Shown: positions 14,701 through 29,199 of the stretch, one piece after another | Layout of the letters: each line of letters opens with the position of its first letter | Numbering within the stretch: position 1 is the first letter of the stretch | Assembly: GCF_050947335.1 (NCBI RefSeq) | Contig: NW_027474086.1 | Coordinates: 26,795 to 90,794, forward strand | DNA: 64,000 nucleotides | Source of the DNA: Megachile rotundata | Taxonomy: Eukaryota > Arthropoda > Insecta > Hymenoptera > Megachilidae | Direction of reading: 5' to 3' | Notes under the pieces: model-generated | Told to the model about the DNA's origin: nothing | Seen by the model: only the letters and a program-made list of their open reading frames with translations | Databases searched by the model: none | Translations under genes and position numbers: made by a program

Positions 14701-15106
14701 TTACACTCACTGTTATCAATCTAACTCATATTATTAACCATATTATGCAAATATGATCGATAGAACGACAATTACTATACTTATTACTCTTATTATTATC
14801 AATCTAACTCATATTATTAGCCATATTATGCTTATATGATCGATAGGAGGACAATCACTATACTTATTATTCTTATTTTTATCAACCTAACTCATATTAT
14901 TAGCCATATTATGCTTAAATGATCGATAGAACGACAATTACTATACTAATTAGTCTTATTATTATCAATCTAACTCATACTATTAGCCATATTATACTTA
15001 TGTGATCGAAAGAACGATAATTACTATACCTATGACGCTTATTATTATCAATCTAACTCATATTATTAGCCATATTATGCTTATGTGATCGATCGAACGA
15101 CAATTA
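11787..15106 (+). repeat. Domain A unit A5 (40 monomers, A1-like)
   Basis: Start monomers at 11787 and 15107 are 3,320 bp apart (40 x 83). The monomer order is that of A1, including the absence of the GATCGATCGGAGG monomer and the presence of the CCCACTACTC and GTTCGACAG monomers near 13.8-13.95 kb. It is therefore more like A1, nearly 12 kb away, than like its neighbours A4 and A6. It contains the aberrant 33-bp patch at 12,360-12,392. Confidence 0.88.
12360..12392. other. 33-bp replacement patch of unrelated AT-rich sequence, phase kept
   Basis: After CGATAGAAC the expected 33 bases (GACAATTA, CTATACTCAT, the TTA stretch) are replaced by a different AT-rich run beginning TATATATATCTACC. 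Normal sequence resumes at CAATCTAACTC, with one further change (ATATCATTAGCC). The monomer starts on each side (12,285 and 12,451) are exactly 166 bp apart, so no net base was gained or lost. I found no other copy of this patch in the window. It may be a real templated replacement or an artefact of assembly or consensus calling. Confidence 0.85.
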
Positions 15107-16404
15107 CTATACTTATTACTCTCATTATTATCAACCTAACTCATATTATTAGTCATATTATGCTTATATGACCGAGAGATCCACAATTACTATACTCATT
15201 ACTCTTATTATTATCAATCTAACTCATATTATTAGCCATATTATGCTTATATGATCGATAGAACGACAATTACTATACTTATTACTCTTATTATTATCAA
15301 TCTAACTCATATTATTAGCCATATTATGCTTATATGATCGATAGGACGACAATTACTATACTCATTACTCTTATTATTATCAATCTAACTCATATTATTA
15401 GCCATATTATGCTTATATGATCGATAGGACGACAATTACTATACTTATTACTCTTATTATTATCAATCTAACTCATATTATTAGTCATATTATGCTTATA
15501 TGATAAGCAGAACGACAATTACTATACTTATTACACTCACTATTATCAATCTAACTCATATTATTAACCATATTATGCAGATATGATCGATAGAACGACA
15601 ATTACTATACTCACTACTCTTATTATTATCAATCTAACTCATATTATTAGCCATATTATGCTTAAATGATCGATAGAACGACAATTACTATACTCATTAC
15701 TCTTATTATTATCAATCTAACTCATATTATTAGCCATATTATGCTTATATGGTCGACAGAACGACAATTACTATTCTTCTTACACTCACTGTTATCAATC
15801 TAACTCATATTATTAACCATATTATGCAAATATGATCCATAGAACGACAATTACTATACTAACTATTCTTATTATTATCAATCTACCTCATATTATTAGC
15901 CATATTATGCTTATATGATCGATAGAACGACAATTACTATACTCACTACTCTTATTATTATCAATCTAACTCATATTATTAGCCATATTATGCTTATATG
16001 ATCGATCGGAGGACAATAACTATACTCATTACTCTTATTATTATCAATCTAACTCATATTATTAGCCATATTATGCTTAAATGATCGATAGAACGACAAT
16101 TACTATACTAATTAGTCTTATTATTATCAATCTAACTCATACTATTAGCCATATTATACTTATGTGATCCAAAGAACGATAATTACTATACCTATTACGC
16201 TTATTATTATCAATCTAACTCATATTATTAGCCATATTATGCTTATGCGATAGATAGAACGACAATTACTATACTTATTACTCTCATTATTATCAACCTA
16301 ACTCATATTATTAGCCATATTATGCTCATATGATCGATAGAACGACAATTACTATACTCATTACTCTTATTATTATCAATCTAACTCATTTTATTAGGCA
16401 TATT

Positions 16405-18202
16405 AATGCTTATATGATCGACAGAACGACAATTACTATACTTATTACTCTTATTATTATCAATCTAACTCATATTATTAGCCATATTATGCTTATATGA
16501 TCGTAGAACGATAATTACTATACCTATTACTCTTATTATTATTAATCTAACTCATATTCTTAACCATATTATGCAGATATGATCGATAGAACGACAATTA
16601 CTATACTCATTACTCTTATTATTATCAATCTAACTCATATTATTAGTCATATTATGCTTATATGACCGAGAGATCCACAATTACTATACTCATTACTCTA
16701 TTATTATCAATCTAACTCATATAATTAGCCATATTATGCTTATATGATCGATAGAACGACAATTACTATACTTGTTACTCCTATTATTATCAATCTAACT
16801 CATATTATTAGCCATATTATGCTTATATGATCGATAGGACGACAATTACTATACTCACTACTCTTATTATTATCAATCTAACTCATATTATTAGCCATAT
16901 TATGCTAAATGATCGATAGAACGACAATTACTATACTCATTACTCTTATTATTATCAATCTAACTCATATTATTAGCCATATTATGCTCATATGATCGAC
17001 AGAACGACAATTACTATTCTCATTACACTCACTGTTATCAATCTAACTTATATTATTAGCCATATTATGCTCATAGGATCGACAGAACGACAATTACTAT
17101 ACTTATTACTCTTACTAGTATCAATCTAACTCATATTATTAGTCATATTATGCTTATATGATCAGCAGAACGACAATTACTATACTTATTACTCTTACTA
17201 GTATCAATCTAACTCATATTATTAGTCATATTATGCTTATATGATCAGCAGAACGACAATTACTATACTAATTACACTCACTATTTTCAATCTAACTCAT
17301 ATAATTAGCCATATTATGCTTATATGATCGATAGGAGGACAATAACTATACTCATTACTCTTATTATTATCAATCTAACTCATATTATTAGCCATATTAT
17401 GCTTATATGGTCGACAGAACGACAATTACTATTCTTCTTACACTCACTGTTATCAATCTAACTCATATTATTAACCATATTATGCAAATATGATCCATAG
17501 AACGAAAATTACTATACTCACTATTCTTATTATTATCAATCTACCTCATATTATTAGCCATATTATGCTTATATGATCGACAGAACGACAATTACTATAC
17601 TTATTACTCTTATTATTATCAATCTAACTCATATTATTAGCCATATTATGCTTATATGATCGGTAGAACGATAATTACTATACCTATTACTCTTATTATT
17701 ATTAATCTAACTCATATTCTTAACCATATTATGCAGATATGATCGATAGAACGACAATTACTATACTCATTACTCTTATTATTATCAATCTAATTCATAT
17801 TATTAGCCATATTATTCTTATATGATCGACAGAACGACAATTACTATTCTTCTTACACTCACTGTTATCAATCTAACTCATATTATTAACCATATTATGC
17901 AAATATGATCGATAGAACGACAATTACTATACTTATTACTCTTATTATTATCAATCTAACTCATATTATTAGCCATATTATGCTTATATGATCGATAGGA
18001 GGACAATCACTATACTTATTATTCTTATTTTTATCAACCTAACTCATATTATTAGCCATATTATGCTTAAATGATCGATAGAACGACAACTACTATACTA
18101 ATTAGTCTTATTATTATCAATCTAACTCATACTATTAGCCATATTATACTTATGTGATCGAAAGAACGATAATTACTATACCTATGACGCTTATTATTAT
18201 CA
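16405..18202. other. Cluster of five single-base indels breaking the 83-bp phase
   Basis: The changes are: one extra A in TATTAATGCT (about 16,405); one missing G in GATCGTAGAACG (about 16,503; other copies have GATCGGTAG); one missing T in CATTACTCTATTATT (about 16,699); one missing T in TATGCTAAATG (about 16,906); one missing A in TATCATCTAAC (about 18,202). Only one other 1-bp indel was detected in the remaining 62 kb. Together they account exactly for the minus 3 phase shift of this unit. Confidence 0.85.
16931..17594 (+). repeat. B-type island of eight monomers inside domain A
   Basis: Monomers here have GCTCATATGATCGACAG, CTATTCTCATTACACTC, GCTCATAGGATCGAC, two ACTAGT copies (17,114 and 17,197, one monomer apart), the CTATTTTCAATC form and CTATTCTTCTTACACTC. 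The same series starts at 20,416 with a single ACTAGT monomer and the same CTATTTTC and CATATAATTAG changes. The island is therefore a copy of the 20.4-kb block, or its source, with one monomer tandemly doubled. It is flanked by domain A order on both sides. Confidence 0.8.
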
Positions 18203-18257
18203 TCTAACTCATATTATTAGCCATATTATGCTTATGTGATCGATCGAACGACAATTA

Positions 18258-20249
18258 CTATACTTATTACTCTCATTATTATCAACCTAACTCATATTAT
18301 TAGTCATATTATGCTTATATGACCGAGAGATCCACAATTACTATACTCATTACTCTTATTATTATCAATCTAACTCATATTATTAGCCATATTATGCTTA
18401 TATGATCGATAGAACGACAATTACTATACTTATTACTCTTATTATTATCAATCTAACTCATATTATTAGCCATATTATGCTTATATGATCGATAGGACGA
18501 CAATTACTATACTCATTACTCTTATTATTATCAATCTAACTCATATTATTAGCCATATTATGCTTATATGATCGATAGGACGACAATTACTATACTTATT
18601 ACTCTTATTATTATCAATCTAACTCATATTATTAGTCATATTATGCTTATATGATAAGCAGAACGACAATTACTATACTTATTACACTCACTATTATCAA
18701 TCTAACTCATATTATTAACCATATTATGCAGATATGATCGATAGAACGACAATTACTATACTCACTACTCTTATTATTATCAATCTAACTCATATTATTA
18801 GCCATATTATGCTTAAATGATCGATAGAACGACAATTACTATACTCATTACTCTTATTATTATCAATCTAACTCATATTATTAGCCATATTATGCTTATA
18901 TGGTCGACAGAACGACAATTACTATTCTTCTTACACTCACTGTTATCAATCTAACTCATATTATTAACCATATTATGCAAATATGATCCATAGAACGACA
19001 ATTACTATACTAACTATTCTTATTATTATCAATCTACCTCATATTATTAGCCATATTATGCTTATATGATCGATAGAACGACAATTACTATACTCACTAC
19101 TCTTATTATTATCAATCTAACTCATATTATTAGCCATATTATGCTTATATGATCGATCGGAGGACAATAACTATACTCATTACTCTTATTATTATCAATC
19201 TAACTCATATTATTAGCCATATTATGCTTAAATGATCGATAGAACGACAATTACTATACTAATTAGTCTTATTATTATCAATCTAACTCATACTATTAGC
19301 CATATTATACTTATGTGATCCAAAGAACGATAATTACTATACCTATTACGCTTATTATTATCAATCTAACTCATATTATTAGCCATATTATGCTTATGCG
19401 ATAGATAGAACGACAATTACTATACTTATTACTCTCATTATTATCAACCTAACTCATATTATTAGTCATATTATGCTTATATGATCAGCAGAACGACAAT
19501 TACTATACTCATTACTCTTATTATTATCAATCTAATTCATATTATTAGCCAAATTTTGCTTATATGATCGACAGAACGACAATTACTATACTCACTACTC
19601 TTATTATTATCAATCTAACTCATATTATTAGCCATATTATGCTTATATGATCGGTAGAACGATAATTACTATACCTATTACTCTTATTATTATCAATCTA
19701 ACTCATATTATTAACCATATTTTGCAAATATGATCGATAGAACGACAATTACTATACTCATTACTCTTATTATTATCAATCTAACTCATATTATTAGCCA
19801 TATTGTGCTTATATGACCGAGAGATCCACAATTACTATACTCATTACTCTTATTATTATCAATCTAACTCATTTTATTAGCCATGTTATGCTTATATGAT
19901 CGACAGAACGACAATTACTATACTTATTACTCTTATTATTATCAATCTAACTCATATTATTAGCCATATTATGCTTATATGATCGGTAGAACGATAATTA
20001 CTATACCTATTACTCTTATTATTATCAATCTAACTCATATTATTAATCATATTATGCAGATATGATCGATAGAACGACAATTACTATACTCATTACTCTT
20101 ATTATTATCAATCTAACTCATATTATTAGTCATATTATGCTTATATGACCGAGAGATCCACAATTACTATACTCATTACTCTTATTATTATCAATCTAAC
20201 TCATATAATTAGCCATATTATGCTTATATGATCGATAGAACGACAATTA
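18258..20249 (+). repeat. Domain A unit A7 (last before domain B)
   Basis: Starts with the standard domain A start monomer at 18258 and follows the A2-like order, with the GATCGATCGGAGG monomer at about 19.15 kb, the GCCAAATTTTGC monomer at about 19.55 kb and the CATATAATTAG monomer at about 20.2 kb. No further copy of the domain A start monomer appears in the expected place; after 20,250 the order changes to domain B. The right boundary is set where the 18-monomer duplication begins. Confidence 0.75.
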
Positions 20250-21743
20250 CTATACTTATTACTCCTATTATTATCAATCTAACTCATATTATTAGCCATA
20301 TTATGCTTATATGATCGATAGGACGACAATTACTATACTCACTACTCTTATTATTATCAATCTAACTCATATTATTAGCCATATTATGCTTAAATGATCG
20401 ATAGAACGACAATTACTATACTCATTACTCTTATTATTATCAATCTAACTCATATTATTAGCCATATTATGCTCATATGATCGACAGAACGACAATTACT
20501 ATTCTCATTACACTCACTGTTATCAATCTAACTCATATTATTAGCCATATTATGCTCATAGGATCGACAGAACGACAATTACTATACTTATTACTCTTAC
20601 TAGTATCAATCTAACTCATATTATTAGTCATATTATGCTTATATGATCAGCAGAACGACAATTACTATACTAATTACACTCACTATTTTCAATCTAACTC
20701 ATATAATTAGCCATATTATGCTTATATGATCGATAGGAGGACAATAACTATACTCATTACTCTTATTATTATCAATCTAACTCATATTATTAGCCATATT
20801 ATGCTTATATGGTCGACAGAACGACAATTACTATTCTTCTTACACTCACTGTTATCAATCTAACTCATATTATTAACCATATTATGCAAATATGATCCAT
20901 AGAACGAAAATTACTATACTCACTATTCTTATTATTATCAATCTACCTCATATTATTAGTCATATTATGCTTATATGATCAGCAGAACGACAATTACTAT
21001 ACTAATTACACTCACTATTATCAATTTAACTCATATTATTAGCCATATTATGCTTATATGATCGATAGGACGACAATTACTATACCCACTACTCTTATTA
21101 TTATCAATCTAACTCATATTATTAGCCATATTATGCTTATATGATCGATAGAACGACAATTACTATACTCATTACTCTTATTATTATCAATCTAACTCAT
21201 TTTATTAGCCATATTATGCTTATATGTTCGACAGAACGACAATTAATATACTTATTACTCTTATTATTATCAATCTAACTCATATTATTAGCCATATTAT
21301 GCTTATATGATCGATAGAACGACAATTACTATACTCACTACTCTTATTATTATCAATCTAACTCATATTATTAGCCATATTATGCTCATAGGATCGACAG
21401 AACGACAATTACTATACTTATTACTCTTACTAGTATCAATCTAACTCATATTATTAGTCATATTATGCTTATATGATCAGCAGAACGACAATTACTATAC
21501 TAATTACACTCACTATTATCAATTTAACTCATATTATTAGCCATATTATGCTTATATGATCGATAGGACGACAATTACTATACCCACTACTCTTATTATT
21601 ATCAATCTAACTCATATTATTAGCCATATTATGCTTATATGATCGATAGAACGACAATTACTATACTCATTACTCTTATTATTATCAATCTAACTCATTT
21701 TATTAGGCATATTATGCTTATATGTTCGACAGAACGACAATTA
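20250..21743 (+). repeat. 18-monomer HOR, copy 1 (1,494 bp)
   Basis: Begins at the monomer with TTATTACTCCTATT. ACTAGT monomers lie at 20,599 and 21,429, and an ATTAGGCATATT variant at about 21,702. All three recur 1,494 bp (18 x 83) downstream at 22,093, 22,923 and about 23,196. The TTATTACTCCTATT marker itself recurs at the same distance (20,261 to 21,755). Confidence 0.85.
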
Positions 21744-23237
21744 CTATACTTATTACTCCTATTATTATCAATCTAACTCATATTATTAGCCATATTATGC
21801 TTATATGATCGATAGGACGACAATTACTATACTCACTACTCTTATTATTATCAATCTAACTCATATTATTAGCCATATTATGCTTAAATGATCGATAGAA
21901 CGACAATTACTATACTCATTACTCTTATTATTATCAATCTAACTCATATTATTAGCCATATTATGCTCATATGATCGACAGAACGACAATTACTATTCTC
22001 ATTACACTCACTGTTATCAATCTAACTCATATTATTAGCCATATTATGCTCATAGGATCGACAGAACGACAATTACTATACTTATTACTCTTACTAGTAT
22101 CAATCTAACTCATATTATTAGTCATATTATGCTTATATGATCAGCAGAACGACAATTACTATACTAATTACACTCACTATTTTCAATCTAACTCATATAA
22201 TTAGCCATATTATGCTTATATGATCGATAGGAGGACAATAACTATACTCATTACTCTTATTATTATCAATCTAACTCATATTATTAGCCATATTATGCTT
22301 ATATGGTCGACAGAACGACAATTACTATTCTTCTTACACTCACTGTTATCAATCTAACTCATATTATTAACCATATTATGCAAATATGATCCATAGAACG
22401 AAAATTACTATACTCACTATTCTTATTATTATCAATCTACCTCATATTATTAGTCATATTATGCTTATATGATCAGCAGAACGACAATTACTATACTAAT
22501 TACACTCACTATTATCAATTTAACTCATATTATTAGCCATATTATGCTTATATGATCGATAGGACGACAATTACTATACCCACTACTCTTATTATTATCA
22601 ATCTAACTCATATTATTAGCCATATTATGCTTATATGATCGATAGAACGACAATTACTATACTCATTACTCTTATTATTATCAATCTAACTCATTTTATT
22701 AGCCATATTATGCTTATATGTTCGACAGAACGACAATTAATATACTTATTACTCTTATTATTATCAATCTAACTCATATTATTAGCCATATTATGCTTAT
22801 ATGATCGATAGAACGACAATTACTATACTCACTACTCTTATTATTATCAATCTAACTCATATTATTAGCCATATTATGCTCATAGGATCGACAGAACGAC
22901 AATTACTATACTTATTACTCTTACTAGTATCAATCTAACTCATATTATTAGTCATATTATGCTTATATGATCAGCAGAACGACAATTACTATACTAATTA
23001 CACTCACTATTATCAATTTAACTCATATTATTAGCCATATTATGCTTATATGATCGATAGGACGACAATTACTATACCCACTACTCTTATTATTATCAAT
23101 CTAACTCATATTATTAGCCATATTATGCTTATATGATCGATAGAACGACAATTACTATACTCATTACTCTTATTATTATCAATCTAACTCATTTTATTAG
23201 GCATATTATGCTTATATGTTCGACAGAACGACAATTA
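21744..23237 (+). repeat. 18-monomer HOR, copy 2 (1,494 bp)
   Basis: Second tandem copy of the 18-mer, directly adjoining the first. It carries the same order of ACTAGT, CTATTTTC, GGTCGAC, CACTATTC/CTACCTC, CAATTTAAC and ATTAGGC monomers. Similarity stops at 23,238, where the next monomer starts with AATTAATATAC and leads into a different order. ACTAGT sites are at 22,093 and 22,923. Confidence 0.85.
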
Positions 23238-26200
23238 ATATACTTATTACTCTTATTATTATCAATCTAACTCATATTATTAGCCATATTATGCTTATAT
23301 GATCGATAGAACGACAATTACTATACTCATTACTCTTATTATTATCAATCTAACTCATATTATTAGCCATATTATGCTTATATGATCGACAGAACGACAA
23401 TTACTATTCCTCTTACACTCACTGTTATCAATCTAACTCATATTATTAACCATATTATGCAAATATGATCGATAGAACGACAATTACTATACTTATTACT
23501 CTTATTATTATCAATCTAACTCATATTATTAGCCATATTATGCTTATATGATCGATAGGAGGACAATCACTATACTTATTATTCTTATTTTTATCAACCT
23601 AACTCATATTATTAGCCATATTATGCTTAAATGATCGATAGAACGACAATTACTATACTAATTAGTCTTATTATTATCAATCTAACTCATACTATTAGCC
23701 ATATTATACTTATGTGATCCAAAGAACGATAATTACTATACCTATTACGCTTATTATTATCAATCTAACTCATATTATTAGCCATATTATGCTTATGCGA
23801 TAGATAGAACGACAATTACTATACTTATTACTCTCATTATTATCAACCTAACTCATATTATTAGTCATATTATGCTTATATGATCAGCAGAACGACAATT
23901 ACTATACTAATTACACTCACTATTATCAATATAACTCATATTATTAGCCATATTATGCTTATATGATCGATAGGACGACAATTACTATACTCACTACTCT
24001 TATTATTATCAATCTAACTCATATTATTAGCCATATTATGCTTATATGATCGATAGAACGACAATTACTATACTTATTACTCTCATTATTATCAATCTAA
24101 CTCATATTATTAGCCATATTATGCTTATATGATCGATAGAACGACAATTACTATACTCACTATTCTTATTATTATCAATCTACCTCATATTATTAGCCAT
24201 ATTATGCTTATATGATCGATAGAACGACAATTACTATACTCATTACTCTTATTATTATCAATCTAACTCATATTATTAGCCATATTGTGCCTATATGACC
24301 GAGAGATCCACAATTACTATACTCATTACTCTTATTATTATCAATCTAATTCATATTATTAGCCAAATTTTGCTTATATGATCGTCAGAACGACAATTAC
24401 TATACTCACTACTCTTATTATTATCAATCTAACTCATATTATTAGCCATATTATGCTTATATGATCGGTAGAACGATAATTACTATACCTATTACTCTTA
24501 TTATTATCAATCTAACTCATATTATTAACCATATTTTGCAAATATGATCGATAGAACGACAATTACTATACTCATTACTCTTATTATTATCAATCTAACT
24601 CATATTATTAGCCATATTGTGCTTATATGACCGAGAGATCCACAATTACTATACTCATTACTCTTATTATTATCAATCTAACTCATTTTATTAGCCATGT
24701 TATGCTTATATGATCGACAGAACGACAATTACTATACTTATTACTCTTATTATTATCAATCTAACTCATATTATTAGCCATATTATGCTTATATGATCGG
24801 TAGAACGATAATTACTATACCTATTACTCTTATTATTATCAATCTAACTCATATTATTAACCATATTATGCAGATATGATCGATAGAACGACAATTACTA
24901 TACTCATTACTCTTATTATTATCAATCTAACTCATATTATTAGTCATATTATGCTTATATGACCGAGAGATCCACAATTACTATACTCATTACTCTTATT
25001 ATTATCAATCTAACTCATATTATTAGCCATATTATGCTTATATGATCGATAGAACGACAATTACTATACTTATTACTCCTATTATTATCAATCTAACTCA
25101 TATTATTAGCCATATTATGCTTATATGATCGATAGGACGACAATTACTATACTCACTACTCTTATTATTATCAATCTAACTCATATTATTAGCCATATTA
25201 TGCTTATATGATCGACAGAACGACAATTACTATTCTCATTACACTCACTGTTATCAATCTAACTCATATTATTAGCCATATTATGCTCATAGGATCGACA
25301 GAACGACAATTACTATACTTATTACTCTTACTAGTATCAATCTAACTCATATTATTAGTCATATTATGCTTATATGATCAGCAGAACGACAATTACTATA
25401 CTAATTACACTCACTATTATCAATCTAACTCATATAATTAGCCATATTATGCTTATATGATCGATAGGACGACAATTACTATACTCACTACTCTTATTAT
25501 TATCAACCTAACTCATATTATTAGCCATATTATGCTTATATGATCGATAGAACGACAATTACTATACTCATTACTCTTATTATTATCAATCTAACTCATA
25601 CTATTAGCCATATTATGCTTATATGATCGACAGAACGACAATTACTATTCTTATTACACTCACTGTTATCAATCTAACTCATATTATTAGCCATATTATG
25701 CTCATGCGATCGACAGAACGACAATTACTATACTTATTACTCTTACTAGTATCAATCTAACTCATATTATTAGTCATATTATGCTTATATGATCAGCAGA
25801 ACGACAATTACTATACTTATTACACTCACTATTATCAATCTAACTCATATTATTAACCATATTATGCAGATATGATCGATAGAACGACAATTACTATACT
25901 CACTACTCTTATTATTATCAATCTACCTCATATTATTAGCCATATTATGCTTATATGATCGATAGAACGACAATTACTATACTCATTACTCTTATTATTA
26001 TCAATCTAACTCATATTATTAGAAATATTGTGCTTATATGACCGAGAGATCCACTATTACTATACCCATTGCTCTTATTATTATCAATCTAACTCATATT
26101 ATTAGCCATATTATGCTTATATGATCGATAGGACGACAATTACTATACTCACTACTCTTATTATTATCAATCTAACTCATATTGTTAGCCATATTATGCT

Positions 26201-29199
26201 TATATGATCGATAGAACGACAATTACTATACTCATTACTCTTATTATTATCAATCTAACTCATATTATTAGCCATATTATGCTTATATGATCGACAGAAC
26301 GAAAATTACTATACTTATTACTCTTATTATTATCAATCTAACTCATATTATTAGCCATATTATGCTTATATGATCGGTAGAACGATAATTACTATACCTA
26401 TTACTCTTATTATTATTAATCTAACTCATATTCTTAACCATATTATGCAGATATGATCGATAGAACGACAATTACTATACTCATTACTCTTATTATTATC
26501 AATCTAATTCATATTATTAGCCATATTATTCTTATATGATCGACAGAACGACAATTACTATTCTTCTTACACTCACTGTTATCAATCTAACTCATATTAT
26601 TAACCATATTATGCAAATATGATCCATAGAACGACAATTACTATACTCACTATTCTTATTATTATCAATCTACCTCATATTATTAGCCATATTATGCTTA
26701 TATGATCGATAGAACGACAATTACTATACTCACTACTCTTATTATTATCAATCTAACTCATATTATTAGCCATATTATGCTTATATGATCGATAGGAGGA
26801 CAATAACTATACTCATTACTCTTATTATTATCAATCTAACTCATATTATTAGCCATATTATGCTTATATGGTCGACAGAACGACAATTACTATTCTTCTT
26901 ACACTCACTGTTATCAATCTAACTCATATTATTAACCATATTATGCAAATATGATCCATAGAACGACAATTACTATACTCACTATTCTTATTATTATCAA
27001 TCTACCTCATATTATTAGCCATATTATGCTTAAATGATCGATAGAACGACAATTACTATACTCACTACTCTTATTATTATCAATCTAACTCATATTATTA
27101 GCCATATTATGCTCATAGGATCGACAGAACGACAATTACTATACTTATTACTCTTACTAGTATCTATCTAACTCATATTATTAGTCATATTATGCTTATA
27201 TGATCAGCAGAACGACAATTACTATACTAATTACACTCACTATTATCAATCTAACTCATATTATTAGCCATATTATGCTTATATGATCGATAGGACGACA
27301 ATTACTATACTCACTACTCTTATTATTATCAATCTAACTCATATTATTAGCCATATTATGCTTATATGATCGATAGAACGACAATTACTATACTTATTAC
27401 TCTCATTATTATCAATCTAACTCATATTATTAGCCATATTATGCTTATATGATCGATAGAACGACAATTACTATACTCACTATTCTTATTATTATCAATC
27501 TACCTCATATTATTAGCCATATTATGCTTATATGATCGATAGAACGACAATTACTATACTCATTACTCTTATTATTATCGATCTAACTCATATTATTAGC
27601 CATATTGTGCCTATATGACCGAGAGATCCACAATTACGATACTCATTACTCTTATTATTATCAATCTAACTCATATTATTAGCCATATTATGCTTATATG
27701 ATCGATAGGACGACAATTACTATACTCACTACTCTTATTATTATCAATCTAACTCAGATTATTAGCCATATTATGCTTATATGATCGATAGAACGACAAT
27801 TACTATACTCATTACTCTTATTATTATCAATCTAATTCATATTATTAGCCAAATTTTGCTTATATGATCGACAGAACGACAATTACTATACTCACTACTC
27901 TTATTATTATCAATCTAACTCATATTATTAGCCATATTATGCTTATATGATCGGTAGAACGATAATTACTATACCTATTACTCTTATTATTATCAATCTA
28001 ACTCATATTATTAACCATATTTTGCAAATATGATCGATAGAACGACAATTACTATACTCATTACTCTTATTATTATCAATCTAACTCATATTATTAGCCA
28101 TATTGTGCTTATATGACCGAGAGATCCACAATTACTATACTCATTACTCTTATTATTATCAATCTAACTCATTTTATTAGCCATGTTATGCTTATATGAT
28201 CGACAGAACGACAATTACTATACTTATTACTCTTATTATTATCAATCTAACTCATATTATTAGCCATATTATGCTTATATGATCGGTAGAACGATAATTA
28301 CTATACCTATTACTCTTATTATTATCAATCTAACTCATATTATTAACCATATTATGCAGATATGATCGATAGAACGACAATTACTATACTCATTACTCTT
28401 ATTATTATCAATCTAACTCATATTATTAGTCATATTATGCTTATATGACCGAGAGATCCACAATTACTATACTCATTACTCTTATTATTATCAATCTAAC
28501 TCATATTATTAGCCATATTATGCTTATATGATCGATAGAACGACAATTACTATACTTATTACTCCTATTATTATCAATCTAACACATATTATTAGCCATA
28601 TTATGCTTATATGATCGACAGAACGACAATTACTATTCTCATTACACTCACTGTTATTAATCTAACTCATATTATTAGCCATATTATGCTCATAGGATCG
28701 ACAGAACGACAATTACTATACTTATTACTCTTACTAGTATCAATCTAACTCATATTATTAGTCATATTATGCTTATATGATCAGCAGAACGACAATTACT
28801 ATACTAATTACACTCACTATTATCAATCTAACTCATACAATTAGCCATATTATGCTTATATGATCGATAGGAGGACAATAACTATACTCATTACTCTTAT
28901 TATTATCAATCTAACTCATATTATTAGCCATATTATGCTTATATGGTCGACAGAACGACAATTACTATTCTTCTTACACTCACTGTTATCAATCTAACTC
29001 ATATTATTAACCATATTATGCAAATATGATCCATAGAACGACAATTACTATACTCACTATTCTTATTATTATCAATCTATCTCATATTATTAGCCATATT
29101 ATGCTTGTATGATCGATAGAACGACAATTACTATACTCACTACTCTTATTATTATCAATCTAACTCATATTATTAGCCATATTATGCTTATATGATCGA

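Larger units (their letters stand above)
15107..18257 (+). repeat. Domain A unit A6 (about 38 monomers, mosaic with B-type island)
   Basis: Start monomers at 15107 and 18258 are 3,151 bp apart, which is 38 x 83 minus 3. The deficit equals five 1-bp indels (one insertion, four deletions) that I located between 16,405 and 18,202. Up to about 16.27 kb it follows the A2/A3/A4 order (with the GATCGATCGGAGG monomer at about 16.0 kb). It then switches to monomers carrying GCTCATATG and ACTAGT typical of domain B (16,931-17,594), and returns to domain A order from about 17.6 kb. Confidence 0.82.
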
